Shown: positions 35,393 to 44,830 of the stretch, piece by piece
Position numbering within the stretch: position 1 is the stretch's first letter
Layout: the number at the start of each line of letters is the position of its first letter
Assembly: GCF_007859765.1 (NCBI RefSeq)
Contig: NZ_SIHJ01000001.1
Span: 310,767-374,766, forward strand
DNA length: 64,000 bases
DNA from: Posidoniimonas corsicana
Lineage (GTDB): Bacteria > Planctomycetota > Planctomycetia > Pirellulales > Lacipirellulaceae
Direction: 5' to 3'
The notes under the pieces: generated by a model
Databases searched by the model: none
The model's input: the letters and a program-made list of their open reading frames with translations, nothing else
Told to the model about the DNA's origin: nothing
Program-made: the position numbers and the translations under genes

Positions 35393-36967
35393 ATGCTACA
35401 GATAGACCCGGCTCAATCACCGCCGACTGGTCACGCCAAGAGGCCACCCGGTTTGTCTCGACAATCCGTTACATCAAACATCGATTACGCCGTGCTCCTC
35501 AGAACAGTAGCCGCACTGCTTTGCCCGCTGCTTCCTTCATTCGCCTTGGCGGTGGGGCAGCGTCCGAATGTCGTAGTCATTCTGGCCGACGATCTTGGGT
35601 ATGGGGATGTCAGCTGCCTGAATCCGGAACGGGGCAAGATTGCGACCCCTAGTATCGACCGAGTTGCATCCGAAGGGATGTCGTTCACCGACGCACACTC
35701 GGCGTCCTCGGTCTGCACGCCCACCCGCTACGGACTTCTCACCGGGCGTTACTGCTGGCGAACTCGATTGCAAACATTCGTCCTCTACGGGTACGACTCC
35801 CCCCTTATTGTCCGCGATCGGTTGACCGTCGGGACGCTGCTGCAAGAAAAGGGTTACACCACCGCGTGCATCGGCAAGTGGCATCTTGGCATGGGGTTGC
35901 CAAAGGGGGACGCCTCGCCGCGGATTACCGAGGGGCCGACCACCCGCGGCTTCCACGAGTACTTCGGCATCAGCGCGTCGCTCGACATGCCACCGTTCGC
36001 ATTTATCGACGGTGATGAGCTGACCGAACCATTGACGACCATCAAGAAGTGGCAGCGAGAAGGGGCGGCGGCAGAGGGGTTTGAAGCCGTCGACGTGCTG
36101 CCGAGCCTGGCCGAGAGGGCCGTGGAATTCATCCACAAGCAGGCGGGCAGCAACGATCCGTTCTTCCTCTACCTGCCGCTCAGCTCGCCCCATACGCCAA
36201 TTGTGCCGGCCAATCAGTGGCGGGGGGCAAGCGGCGTTGGCGGCTATGGAGACTTTGTCGTACAAACCGACGCGGTGGTTGGGCAGGTGGTAGAAGCCCT
36301 TGACCGTACTGGCGTGGCGGACGAGACGCTCGTCATCGTGACCAGCGATAACGGCTGCTCGAAGGCCGCCGGAGTTCCGAGACTGCAATCACGTGGCCAC
36401 TACCCGAGCGGCGCCCTCAGGGGCCTAAAGACTGATATCTTTGAGGGCGGCCACCGGGTGCCGTTCTTCGTGCGTTGGCCGGGGCAGGTCGCGAGCGGCA
36501 GCCGCTGCGATCAGCTCATCTGCCTCAATGATCTCCTGGCCACCCTCTCGGACATGCTCGACGCTCCGCTGCCTCCCAATGCGGGGGAGGACAGCGTGAG
36601 TATTCTCTCAGCGCTGCGAGGCGACGATGTCGCTCCTCTCCGCGAGGCGTTGGTGCACCACTCCATCAATGGATCGTTCGCCATTCGTCAAGGCGATTGG
36701 AAGTTGCTGCTGTGCCAGGATTCGGGCGGCGTTAGCTTCCCCAAGCCGGGCAGCGACGACGCGGCCGGATTACCAATGGTGCAGCTCTACAACCTGGCGA
36801 CCGACCTGGCCGAGGAGCACAACGTTCAAGACGAACACCCTCAGGTGGTCCAGCGGATGCGAAGCTTGCTCGAACAGTACGTATCGCGCGGCCGCAGCAC
36901 GCCCGGCCCCAACCAGGATAACGACGTCGAAATCAAGCTCGTCAAACCTCCCAAGGCGAAGAAGTAG
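35393..36967 (+). CDS. Sulfatase, arylsulfatase A-like, 524 aa
   Basis: After a signal segment (LLRTVAALLCPLLPSFALA) the mature protein starts PNVVVILADDLGYGDVSC, the metal-binding Asp pair of sulfatases. Cys108 in VCTPTRYGLLTGRY is the CxPxR site converted to formylglycine. Further motifs are GKWHLGMG, VIVTSDNGCS and the later FEGGHRVPFFVRWPG. The length fits S1-family exo-sulfatases (arylsulfatase A type). It is the first gene of a rightward cluster, with only three bases before the next sulfatase. It would remove sulfate esters from polysaccharide pieces in the periplasm; the regiospecificity cannot be read from the sequence. Confidence 0.9.
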   Translation: MLQIDPAQSPPTGHAKRPPGLSRQSVTSNIDYAVLLRTVAALLCPLLPSFALAVGQRPNVVVILADDLGYGDVSCLNPERGKIATPSIDRVASEGMSFTDAHSASSVCTPTRYGLLTGRYCWRTRLQTFVLYGYDSPLIVRDRLTVGTLLQEKGYTTACIGKWHLGMGLPKGDASPRITEGPTTRGFHEYFGISASLDMPPFAFIDGDELTEPLTTIKKWQREGAAAEGFEAVDVLPSLAERAVEFIHKQAGSNDPFFLYLPLSSPHTPIVPANQWRGASGVGGYGDFVVQTDAVVGQVVEALDRTGVADETLVIVTSDNGCSKAAGVPRLQSRGHYPSGALRGLKTDIFEGGHRVPFFVRWPGQVASGSRCDQLICLNDLLATLSDMLDAPLPPNAGEDSVSILSALRGDDVAPLREALVHHSINGSFAIRQGDWKLLLCQDSGGVSFPKPGSDDAAGLPMVQLYNLATDLAEEHNVQDEHPQVVQRMRSLLEQYVSRGRSTPGPNQDNDVEIKLVKPPKAKK

Positions 36968-36970
36968 TCT

Positions 36971-38386
36971 ATGTATTGCTCGTTGCGCAGAGTCAAACTT
37001 GCGGTCATTGCGGTCTTTTCAGCTTCGCTGGCTGCTCCCGATGCCGTAGGTGGCGAGAATCCGCCGCCGAACATCCTGCACATCCACGCCGACGACCATC
37101 GCCCCGATGGGCTGCACGCACTTGGTACGGACGCTCTGCAAACACCCAACCTCGACAAACTCGTCGAGCGGGGCACGACGTTCTCCCGCTGCTACACTAT
37201 GGGGTCGATGGTCGGCGCGGTTTGTCTGCCAAGCCGCACGATGATGCTGACCGGTCGGTCTTGGCTGAGGATCCCTGGGGGTAAGGCGGCCACTGATCCG
37301 TGGGACCCGTCCATGGCGCTCCCCAGCGTGCTATCGGACGCCGGCTACCAGACGTTTCATGTGGGCAAGAGTGGGAACGAGTTCAAAGCCGGGATCAAGG
37401 CGTTTCAGCAAAGCATCGTTATGGATGACCGCGGAATAAGGAAGCGCCGCGGGTCTAGCGAGCGGCACGCCGACGCGGTGATCCGGTTCCTCGGCGAGTC
37501 GGACCAGACGCGTCCCTTCTACGTCTACATGGCGCCACCCGTTCCGCACGACCCGCGAGTGGCTGCGCCTGAGTTCATGGACCGGTACTCACCCGATGTT
37601 GTTCTGCTCTCTGAGGCGTTTATGCCGGTCCACCCCTTCAACAACGGCGAGATGACCGTTCGCGACGAGCGCTTGGCTCCCTGGCCGCGGACTCCTCGCG
37701 ATACGCGGAGCCAGCTCGCGGACTACTACGCTTGCATTACCGGCCTCGACCATCATGTCGGTCGGATCGTCGAGCAGCTCCGCTCGACCGGTCAGCTGGA
37801 GAACACGATCGTGATTTTCTCGGGCGACAACGGATTGTCGATGGGAGAACACGGCCTGTTCGGCAAGCAGAACCTCTACGAGTTCGGGGGCATGCACTGC
37901 CCATTGGTGATTGCCGGACCAGGAGTCCCCGAACGACAGAGCGACGCTTTCGTTTACCTAATGGATCTGTTCCCAACGCTCTGCGAACTTGGTGGCGCGG
38001 CCGTTCCCAAGGGTGTTGAAGGGCAAAGCCTCGTTCCTCTGCTCAAAGGCAGCGAGCCTGAACCGCGTAGCGTCCTCTACACCGCTTACCGGGATTGCCA
38101 GCGGTCCGTCAGGGATGACCGGTGGAAGCTGATTCGGTATCCGCAGATCAACAAAACGCAGCTCTTCGACCTCGACGACGATCCGAGGGAACTACGAAAC
38201 CTGGCAGACGACCCAGCGTACGCTTCTGAGGTCGCCAGGATGACGGGACTGCTCAAGCAGGAGATGCTCCAGTACGGCGATAGCACGCCGTTGACCACCG
38301 CGAACCCACGGCCCGCGGAGTGGATGCCACCGAAGACGAAGAAGCCCGCAACCGGTGATTCCCACGTCAGGTTGCATTCGAGTTAG
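36971..38386 (+). CDS. Sulfatase, 471 aa
   Basis: A signal peptide (KLAVIAVFSASLAAPDAVGG) is followed by PNILHIHADDHRPDGLHALG with the metal Asp pair. Cys85 in VCLPSRTMMLTGRS is the formylglycine site. The motifs FHVGKSGNEF, FSGDNGLSMGEHGLFGKQNLYE and a typical end (LFDLDDDPRELRNLADDP) complete an S1-family sulfatase. GKW of the standard motif is changed to GKS, a small departure. The gene begins three bases after the previous stop, so it is cotranscribed. The NGLSMGEHG wording resembles choline- and iduronate-type sulfatases, but the substrate is uncertain. Confidence 0.88.
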   Translation: MYCSLRRVKLAVIAVFSASLAAPDAVGGENPPPNILHIHADDHRPDGLHALGTDALQTPNLDKLVERGTTFSRCYTMGSMVGAVCLPSRTMMLTGRSWLRIPGGKAATDPWDPSMALPSVLSDAGYQTFHVGKSGNEFKAGIKAFQQSIVMDDRGIRKRRGSSERHADAVIRFLGESDQTRPFYVYMAPPVPHDPRVAAPEFMDRYSPDVVLLSEAFMPVHPFNNGEMTVRDERLAPWPRTPRDTRSQLADYYACITGLDHHVGRIVEQLRSTGQLENTIVIFSGDNGLSMGEHGLFGKQNLYEFGGMHCPLVIAGPGVPERQSDAFVYLMDLFPTLCELGGAAVPKGVEGQSLVPLLKGSEPEPRSVLYTAYRDCQRSVRDDRWKLIRYPQINKTQLFDLDDDPRELRNLADDPAYASEVARMTGLLKQEMLQYGDSTPLTTANPRPAEWMPPKTKKPATGDSHVRLHSS

Positions 38387-38433
38387 CGGCAACTGGAGAG
38401 GCTGCCTAAGCCCATGGCTGCGGCAATCGAACT

Positions 38434-40026
38434 ATGATCCCATCTGAGCAGCTATTCACTCGCACCTCTTATTCCAAGGTAGGCATCACCCTTCTGCGGG
38501 GCCTGCTGGTCTTACTGATACTGCTGGCGGCCGCGCCCGGCCGTGCCGCGGGTCTGGCGACAAGCAAAGCAGCCGGTAAGCGGCTCAACGTGCTGTTCAT
38601 TGTCGCCGACGACCTCCGACCCGAGTTGGGCTGTTATGGAAACCAGGCTGTCAGGAGCCCCAGTATCGATCGGTTAGCATTACGCTCTCTGGTCTTCGAT
38701 CGCGCCTACTGCCAGCAGGCGGTATGTTCGCCGTCACGCACCAGCGTCATGACAGGAACCAGGCCCGACACGAACAGGGTGTGGGACCTCAACACACACT
38801 TTCGCGGCGCGCTGCCGGGTGTCGTCACGCTGCCTCAACTGTTTGGCGCCCACGGGTACGCGACGCGTGGGCTCGGCAAGATCTACCATGGCGACCTTCA
38901 AGACGCTCCCTCCTGGACCGCCCCAGCTGTTTCTGCAGAACGGAGGCCACTCCGCAAGGGCCGCCGCGCTGCAGGAAAGCGTCCGGATCATCGCGATGAG
39001 CACGCCCTGCTGACCGCAACGCCAGAGGCATGGGCCGAACGGGTCACCAACACCGACCGCGGTCCCGCGGTGCGAGCTACCGATGACCCTCCGAATGGAG
39101 GCGGAGAAGGGCGGCTGGCGGACGAGGCCATCGAATCTCTCCGCGAGCTAAGCGGGCAAGACAAGCCATTCTTCTTGGCGGTGGGATTCAGAAAGCCCCA
39201 CCTGCCGTTCAGCGTGCCGGCTTCTTACTGGCAACTCTACGACCAGCACGCGATCCCGCTAGCCCCCAATCGCTTTCTCCCGGATGGCGCGCCCCGATTC
39301 AGCTTGGCGGACAAGAACGAGCTTTGGAAGTATAGCGGCGTCCCAGACGTGAGCGATCTTCCGGAGTACTACGCACGGCAGCTCAAGCACGGCTACTACG
39401 CCGCCATTAGCTACATGGATGCCCAGTTGGGCCGAGTGCTTACCGAACTGGACGCGTTGGGGTTGCGTGAGACGACGATTGTCGTGCTGTGGGGCGACCA
39501 TGGCTGGAAGCTTGGCGAGCACAGCCGTTGGTGCAAGCACAGCAACTTCGAGGATGACGCCCGCGCCCCACTGCTGATTGCGACGCCGGGCCTGACTTCG
39601 GGTGGCGGGCACACCGACGCCCTGGTCGAGTTCGTCGACATCTACCCAACCCTGGCCGAATTGGCGGGGATCCCAAAGCCGGACCACCTTGAGGGTATCA
39701 GCCTCAAGCCCCTGCTGGAGTGTCCGACTATGGCGTGGAAGGCTGCTGCGTTCAGCCAGTACCCACGTACGGTGTCGCGGCAGAGGTTGATGGGATACTC
39801 GATGCGGACCGACCGCTATCGTTTCACGCGCTGGGTTGCGCGTGATGATCCCTCGGCTGTCATCGCGGTTGAGCTCTACGATCACCGAACCGACCCGCAA
39901 GAGAACGTCAACATCGCGGATGATCCCGCGCACGCACCACTCGCGGCGCAGCTAGCCGAGCAGTGGCTGGCGGGGTGGCGGGGCGCGCTGCCTCGTCGTG
40001 CTCAAGGGACGAAGGGGGATCAATGA
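38434..40026 (+). CDS. Sulfatase, iduronate-2-sulfatase-like, 530 aa
   Basis: A hydrophobic leader (LRGLLVLLILLAAAPGRAAG) precedes LNVLFIVADDLRPELGCYGN, the opening of the iduronate-2-sulfatase-like S1 group. Cys98 in VCSPSRTSVMTGTRPDTNRV is the formylglycine site. KIYHGD, GFRKPHLPFSVPASYW, YYAAISYMDAQLGRV and LWGDHGWKLGEHSRWCKHSN are all group-typical. The stop overlaps the next start (ATGA). Members of this group remove 2-O-sulfate from uronic acids or related sugars; whether that applies here is inferred. Confidence 0.9.
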   Translation: MIPSEQLFTRTSYSKVGITLLRGLLVLLILLAAAPGRAAGLATSKAAGKRLNVLFIVADDLRPELGCYGNQAVRSPSIDRLALRSLVFDRAYCQQAVCSPSRTSVMTGTRPDTNRVWDLNTHFRGALPGVVTLPQLFGAHGYATRGLGKIYHGDLQDAPSWTAPAVSAERRPLRKGRRAAGKRPDHRDEHALLTATPEAWAERVTNTDRGPAVRATDDPPNGGGEGRLADEAIESLRELSGQDKPFFLAVGFRKPHLPFSVPASYWQLYDQHAIPLAPNRFLPDGAPRFSLADKNELWKYSGVPDVSDLPEYYARQLKHGYYAAISYMDAQLGRVLTELDALGLRETTIVVLWGDHGWKLGEHSRWCKHSNFEDDARAPLLIATPGLTSGGGHTDALVEFVDIYPTLAELAGIPKPDHLEGISLKPLLECPTMAWKAAAFSQYPRTVSRQRLMGYSMRTDRYRFTRWVARDDPSAVIAVELYDHRTDPQENVNIADDPAHAPLAAQLAEQWLAGWRGALPRRAQGTKGDQ

Positions 40027-40991
40027 CTCATGTGTGTGGCCGCTACCGATGCGCCAGGCAACTCGAGATCCCGCTGACGGCGCCTTTACCAAGTCCCGTT
40101 GGATGGCGGGTTGCGATCATGCTTGCGGCGTGGTCGTCGGCCGCGATCGCGGCGCCTCGCTTTCCGCCAACGCCGCCGCCGGACCGCCTCGTTCCTTACA
40201 AGGCGACTGACGGTGGCTCGCTCAGCCTGCACGTGTTTGCTCCCCCAGGTCCGGCGCCCGAAGAAGGATCGCCCGCCATCATTCTGTTCTTCGGCGGCGG
40301 ATGGAAGGGCGGCGACCCGGCCCAGTTCTACCCCCAGTGCAGGCATTTTGCCTCGCTGGGGTTTGTCGCGATGTCGGCTGAGTACCGCGTTGAAAGCCGC
40401 CACGGCACAACCCCTCGCGAGTGTGTTGAGGACGGGAAATCGGCTATCCGTTGGGTTCGCGACCATGCGGGCGAGCTGAACGTTGACCCGACCAGGATCG
40501 TCGCAGGCGGCGGGTCTGCTGGTGGTCATGTCGCCGCGGCGGCGGCCACTGGAACCGCCGTCGACGAACCCGGCGCCCCGGCTACCAGCTGTCGACCCGA
40601 TGCATTGGTTCTCTTCAACCCCGTGTTCAACAACGGCCCGGGCGGGTACGGGTACTCACGGGTCGCGGCGTACTGGCGCACGGTATCGCCAATGCACAAT
40701 ATCGACGATAGAACGCCGCCAACGATCGTGTTCTTCGGCAGCAGGGACAAGTTGGTGCCGGTCGACCAGATGCGTGAGTACGAACGACGCATGAAATCTC
40801 GCGGCATCCGCTGCGACCTGCACATCTACGAGGGCCAGAAGCACGGCTTCTTCAATCACGACTCCACTGACAGCAACAACAATCGGTTCTACAGCCAGAC
40901 GCTCAAAGAAGCTGACGCTTTCCTAGCATCCCTTGGCGTAGTTCACCCGGCCGACAAGCCAAACGCGTCTGCCGTCGGGGCAGGTATCTAG
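40023..40991 (+). CDS. Alpha/beta hydrolase, esterase-like, 322 aa
   Basis: The start at 40023 overlaps the preceding sulfatase stop (ATGA) and has AAGGGGG nearby; an earlier in-frame start at 39963 would lie inside that gene. A signal-like segment (WRVAIMLAAWSSAAIAAP) is followed by FFGGGWKGGDP (oxyanion HG-G-type loop), AEYRVESRHG, and GGGSAGGHVAAA with the nucleophile Ser in GxSxG. Asp (SRDKLVPVDQM) and His (EGQKHGFFNH) complete the triad. It resembles carbohydrate esterase and alpha/beta hydrolase-3 families. Its place in the sulfatase operon suggests removal of acetyl or other ester groups from the same polysaccharide. Confidence 0.85.
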   Translation: MTHVCGRYRCARQLEIPLTAPLPSPVGWRVAIMLAAWSSAAIAAPRFPPTPPPDRLVPYKATDGGSLSLHVFAPPGPAPEEGSPAIILFFGGGWKGGDPAQFYPQCRHFASLGFVAMSAEYRVESRHGTTPRECVEDGKSAIRWVRDHAGELNVDPTRIVAGGGSAGGHVAAAAATGTAVDEPGAPATSCRPDALVLFNPVFNNGPGGYGYSRVAAYWRTVSPMHNIDDRTPPTIVFFGSRDKLVPVDQMREYERRMKSRGIRCDLHIYEGQKHGFFNHDSTDSNNNRFYSQTLKEADAFLASLGVVHPADKPNASAVGAGI

Positions 40992-41049
40992 CACCCGCCA
41001 GCACCTTTCCACTCACCCACGTTCGACAACGATAGCACCAGGTACCGTA

Positions 41050-41772
41050 ATGAAGCACTTCGTTCTAGCAGCCGCACTGGTTGGCCTCTCCTTGGGCGGC
41101 GCCGTGGCGGAGTCCCGCGACGACTCGAGCGTTCAGCAGCTGTTTAATGGCAAAGACCTTTCCGGCTGGAACGGCGACCCAAGGCTGTGGAAGGCGAAGG
41201 GCGGCGTTATCCGTGGGGAGACGACCAAGGACGCCTCCGCCAAGGGCAACACTTTCCTCATCTGGGAAGGGGGCGAGGTTGAAGACTTTGAGCTGAAGCT
41301 GTCGTACCGATGCAACGCCGCCAACAACTCAGGCATCCAGTACCGATCGCGACACATCACCGACGACTCCGCACGCAACGCATGGGTGGTGCGAGGCTAT
41401 CAGCACGAGCTCCGCAACGAGAACAAGCTTCCCAATGTGACGGGCTTCATCTACGACGAGGGCGGGTCACGCAAGCGTATCTGCCTGGCCGGTGAGAAAG
41501 CGAGCTGGGACGTCGACGGGAAGCACCTCGATCGCAAGCTGCTTGAGGACGCAGAGCTGGAGCGGCTGATCCGGGTGGACGACTGGAACGAGGTTGCCAT
41601 CATCGCGAAGGGCAACCACATCCAACACTACCTCAACGGCACGCTAATCCTCGACTTTACGGACAATCATCGTAAGCTGGCGCTCGGCAAAGGCGTGCTG
41701 GCCCTTCAGCTCCACGCCGGCGCGCCGATGTGGGTGGAGTTCAAGAACCTCACGCTGAAGCGACTCGACTAG
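41050..41772 (+). CDS. DUF1080 (3-keto-disaccharide hydrolase-like) protein, 240 aa
   Basis: A signal peptide (FVLAAALVGLSLGGAVAE) is followed by the DUF1080 opening LFNGKDLSGWNGDPRLWKAK, then FELKLSYRCNAANNSGIQYRSR, and the typical end LALQLHAGAPMWVEFKNLTLK. DUF1080 domains are concanavalin-like sandwich folds; some members are described as 3-keto-glycoside hydrolases acting with Gfo/Idh dehydrogenases. It is the last gene of the sulfatase operon. A Gfo/Idh-family gene is present at 61381-62754, so such a pairing is possible but the two are far apart. Confidence 0.85.
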   Translation: MKHFVLAAALVGLSLGGAVAESRDDSSVQQLFNGKDLSGWNGDPRLWKAKGGVIRGETTKDASAKGNTFLIWEGGEVEDFELKLSYRCNAANNSGIQYRSRHITDDSARNAWVVRGYQHELRNENKLPNVTGFIYDEGGSRKRICLAGEKASWDVDGKHLDRKLLEDAELERLIRVDDWNEVAIIAKGNHIQHYLNGTLILDFTDNHRKLALGKGVLALQLHAGAPMWVEFKNLTLKRLD

Positions 41773-42174
41773 GCAATCGCCAGCAATCGGCGCTAGAACT
41801 TAGAGTTCCGATGACTGCCTGCTGATGGAGGGGATGGCCGTGCGGTCGTGGCTGCGCGTGAGTAGCCCCCGCTGGGGAAAGACCCCGTGCATGCGATCTT
41901 CGTCGGGCGCCCTAAACCAAGGTGTCACGCCCGGTTTTCTTAGGCGACTATTTGCCAGTACCTTGAAGTCTCTGTCCCGAGCGAATGGACGAGCTCTCGG
42001 ACTCCCAATTAAGTCTTGGGCTAACACTTCTACCATTCTAATCCTAGGAACTTCGAAAGATTCGTTCGTAATTCTAGCGTCAGAACGCGAAGTGCTATCG
42101 TGGCTAAGCAGTACGCGCTCAGTCTCTATTGGTTGCCACACCGCACTCTCGTTCTTTACCTCGTCCTAATACTC
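41773..42174. other. Intergenic stretch, no gene recognised
   Basis: Frames in both directions (for example 41825-42169) are Arg/Ser-rich with no domain. The stretch lies between the end of the sulfatase operon and the decayed lipoprotein gene. Confidence 0.35.
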
Positions 42175-42757
42175 ATGTCGCGTTCTTGGCTCGCCAGTGG
42201 GCCGGTCGGGAAGCGAATCCAGTTCGTGTCGAAGTCCCATCAAGCCGCAGCGCTGCCGGCTGCGTCTCCGGGGCTGCATTTCCTACTTAGCGTTGCGCTT
42301 CTATTGCTGGCCAGATGCAACTCGAGTTCCGCCGTGGTGGAAGTGTCAGGCCAAATCACCCTCGATGGAGTCCCATTCCTCGAAGCGTATAGAGTTCTTT
42401 CCCGAGGACCGTCACGCCGCTTCCGGCGAGATTGAGTCGCAATGCCGGTGCCCCTTGTCGACGTTCACCCCGGGAGATCGCGTTCTGCCGGGCAGATCCG
42501 AGGCAACGGATGCAGCTGTAACGGCGGCTAGAGATGTGCCTCCGGCTATGTGCCTCGGAAAGAAGATAGAACTTCTCGAGACCACTGGGGTTCTCGATCA
42601 AGTAATTGAGGCTCAATCCGCGAGGTGCGAGTAGCTCGCCTCAGAACGGGCTTCGCAGAGAGGTTCGTCGGACCTCACCGCGGAGGTGGACGAGGACGGC
42701 GAGGGGATCGAGTTTAGGTTGTCTCCAGCCGGGAAGTATCCAGAAAAACTTAGGAGG
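42175..42757 (+). pseudogene. Broken carboxypeptidase-regulatory-like lipoprotein gene
   Basis: Frame 1 encodes a lipoprotein-like leader (LLSVALLLLARCNSSS) and VVEVSGQITLDGVPFLEA. Near 42382-42390 the match moves to frame 2: RIEFFPEDRHAASGEIES, PLSTFTPGDRVLPG, VTAARDVPP. It then meets TAG (42632-42634) and resumes in the same frame as LASERASQRGSSDLTAEVDE and GEGIEFRL. The intact paralogue at 34352-34861 reads [33 protein letters not shown] and [19 protein letters not shown] at the same places; the stop stands where it has Trp, so TGG to TAG is likely. The gene thus has one frameshift and one nonsense change. It directly precedes a DUF1559 gene, like its intact copy. Confidence 0.75.
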
Positions 42758-42762
42758 TCGAG

Positions 42763-43794
42763 ATGGCAACAGGTAGACGGAAAGCGGGGCTGCGCGCTGC
42801 GGGCTTCACGCTGGTCGAGCTGCTGGTGGTGATTGCGATCATCGGCATCCTGATTGCCCTATTGCTGCCTGCTGTGCAGGCGGCGCGGGAGGCCGCGAGG
42901 AAGACTCATTGCACCAACAACCTTAAGCAAGCGGCATTGTCGGCGCTCAACTACGAGACCTCATTCCGAGAACTTCCGAAAGGTGGTGGGTCGGCGCCAC
43001 GCGGGGGGTGGGGGCACTCTTTCTGGGTGCTGCTACTCCCCTACTCAGAGGAGTACGCAATCTACTCGGCTTTTGACAGGGTTGGGGTCAATAGCATCCA
43101 CACCGGATGGATCGCAGGGACCGGGAACGCGAACACCAACATGGACAACTTCGCACTGCTGGGCGGAGTCACCGTTCCAATGCTCCTCTGCCCCTCGTCG
43201 GACCTGCCCAAGTTTCCCGCTGTGGGCGAGTATCTTTTTGAAGGCACCAATACCAATCCGCCTTCGGCCGCCATGATGGCGACCTACACCGGGATTGCCG
43301 GTGCTGTCGACCACGAGTCGGCTTTGGGCACGACTTCGATTTACTCTTTTGGTGGCTGCCTCCTGAATACGAACCCGGTTCAGCTGCGTTCGGTTACGGA
43401 CGGAACCTCCAAGACGATGCTGCTAGCGGAGCAGTCGGACTGGTTGATCAAGAAGAGTGGCGGTCGCGTTGCGACCGAAGAGATCGTTGACGCCCGCAGC
43501 GACGGGAATCACGGGTTTACGATGGGGGGCATGGACAATGGCAGGATGTTCAACATCACCACCGTTCGCTACCGCGTGAACGACAAGTCCGCAAACAACC
43601 CAGGCATCCAGGGCAACCTTGGCCCCAACCGCCCCATTCAGTCGGTGCACGCTGGCGGCGCGTTCGCGGCGTTCGTTGACGGATCGGTGCGTTTCGTCAA
43701 CGAGCAAACGGAACTGCAGCTGCTCTTCAATATGTGCAACCGTGATGACGGCAACGTTGCCCTCGAGAGCGCCGGGGCCCCATTGGCGCTCTAG
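42763..43794 (+). CDS. DUF1559 type II pseudopilin-like protein, 343 aa
   Basis: A perfect AGGAGG lies seven bases before the ATG. The protein carries [20 protein letters not shown], then [19 protein letters not shown] and [16 protein letters not shown], and the H-x9-DG motif [17 protein letters not shown], all defining DUF1559. It is the counterpart of the left-arm gene at 33312-34325. It follows the broken lipoprotein gene and is followed after 32 bases by an intact small lipoprotein. Function of the family is unknown, but export through a type II/IV pilin-like route is expected. Confidence 0.9.
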   Translation: MATGRRKAGLRAAGFTLVELLVVIAIIGILIALLLPAVQAAREAARKTHCTNNLKQAALSALNYETSFRELPKGGGSAPRGGWGHSFWVLLLPYSEEYAIYSAFDRVGVNSIHTGWIAGTGNANTNMDNFALLGGVTVPMLLCPSSDLPKFPAVGEYLFEGTNTNPPSAAMMATYTGIAGAVDHESALGTTSIYSFGGCLLNTNPVQLRSVTDGTSKTMLLAEQSDWLIKKSGGRVATEEIVDARSDGNHGFTMGGMDNGRMFNITTVRYRVNDKSANNPGIQGNLGPNRPIQSVHAGGAFAAFVDGSVRFVNEQTELQLLFNMCNRDDGNVALESAGAPLAL

Positions 43795-43826
43795 TTCGAC
43801 GTTTGCCCCTTAGGGTAGATAACCGA

Positions 43827-44216
43827 ATGCTTCAACGAGTTCTCGAAAGGCCGCTCATCCTCCTGCTGGGCGCCTTGGTCGGTTGCGGCGGGGGCGCCCC
43901 GGAGCCCACCGGCGACGTCGTCGGAACGGTATCGCTGGGCCCGAACGCGGGCGGTGGCGTCGCCGTGATCTTCTACTCAGAGGCACCCCGGGTTGAGAGG
44001 ATGACCGAGGTTGGCGCCAACGGTGAGTACTACCTTCACGATCTGCCGCTCGGGGTCTACTCCGTCTACCTGGCGCCGGTGCCCGTCAACTACCCCACCG
44101 GCGAGCCCGAGCCACCGCAGGCCAAAATACCGAAAAAGCTCTCCTCGCCAGACACCAGCGGCCTCGAGCTATCGGTCGTTGAAGGTGAGAACCGGCTTGA
44201 TGTTACGAACCCATAG
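43827..44216 (+). CDS. Small regulatory-like lipoprotein, 129 aa
   Basis: Starting at ATG 43827, the leader MLQRVLERPLILLLGALVGC ends in a lipobox (LVGC). The mature part is one beta-sandwich module: GDVVGTVSLGPNAGGGVAVI, NGEYYLHDLPLGVYSVYLAP, ELSVVEGENRLDV. It is related in style to the lipoprotein at 34352-34861 but shorter and distinct in sequence. It may compensate for the broken copy upstream of the DUF1559 gene, which is inference. A TTG start at 43803 is also in frame and less likely. Confidence 0.7.
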   Translation: MLQRVLERPLILLLGALVGCGGGAPEPTGDVVGTVSLGPNAGGGVAVIFYSEAPRVERMTEVGANGEYYLHDLPLGVYSVYLAPVPVNYPTGEPEPPQAKIPKKLSSPDTSGLELSVVEGENRLDVTNP

Positions 44217-44583
44217 GGGGGATCGTACCCGCCCGCGCTCCTTCGTTCGAACGCACGCATTCCAGCGACTAGAACCAGCTATCTACGACGCGCAACTTAG
44301 ATGTAAGCGTTCACGGAGTTGGCTGTCGATTGTGTGCTGCCACCGGCTCTCTCCGCTTCCTGTAAATATAGGGGTATCGCGCAACAACTGAGGAATCCTG
44401 AGAATATTTCGTAAATCCCAGTAGAACCGGTGGAGTAGGGGGCAGACAGGGATAACTCGTCAGTGCCCCCGTTCGTGGGCTCCCACCTGTTTAAATTGCC
44501 AGCGACGCCATGCTCAGCGGTGTACGCGGAGCCTGGATGGCAAAAAACCTTAATCAGATTTAGCGTCTAAGCTCACTGCGCCG
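44217..44583. other. Intergenic stretch, no gene recognised
   Basis: No coding frame or RNA gene is evident. It separates the small lipoprotein gene from the decayed pilin-like fragment. Confidence 0.35.
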
Positions 44584-44796
44584 TTGCGGTGGACCGCTCG
44601 CTGGGGCAGCTGTGACGCAGTTGGCCTGCGGCATACCTGCCCAGTGAATCTCGCGTCCAGTGACCGGAGGAACGTCGCACGAAAGTCAGACCTGCAAGGA
44701 TCGGGCTTTACGCTTGTTGAGTCGCAGGTGGTGATTGTGATTATCGGCATCCTGAGCGCCCCGACAGGCTTGCTCAGCAAGGTTTACCGGCTCTGA
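44584..44796 (+). pseudogene. Decayed DUF1559/pseudopilin N-terminal fragment
   Basis: The 70-codon frame ends with GSGFTLVESQVVIVIIGILS, which is clearly the prepilin segment [18 protein letters not shown] with substitutions (LL to SQ, A to V), then APTGLLSKVYRL and a stop where DUF1559 proteins have [12 protein letters not shown]. The part before GFTLVE is not pilin-like. The fragment therefore looks like the remains of another DUF1559 gene in this arm. A short functional protein cannot be excluded but seems unlikely. Confidence 0.6.
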
Positions 44797-44830
44797 GAGC
44801 ACCGAACCCTAGGAAAGAAGGAAAGCAATA

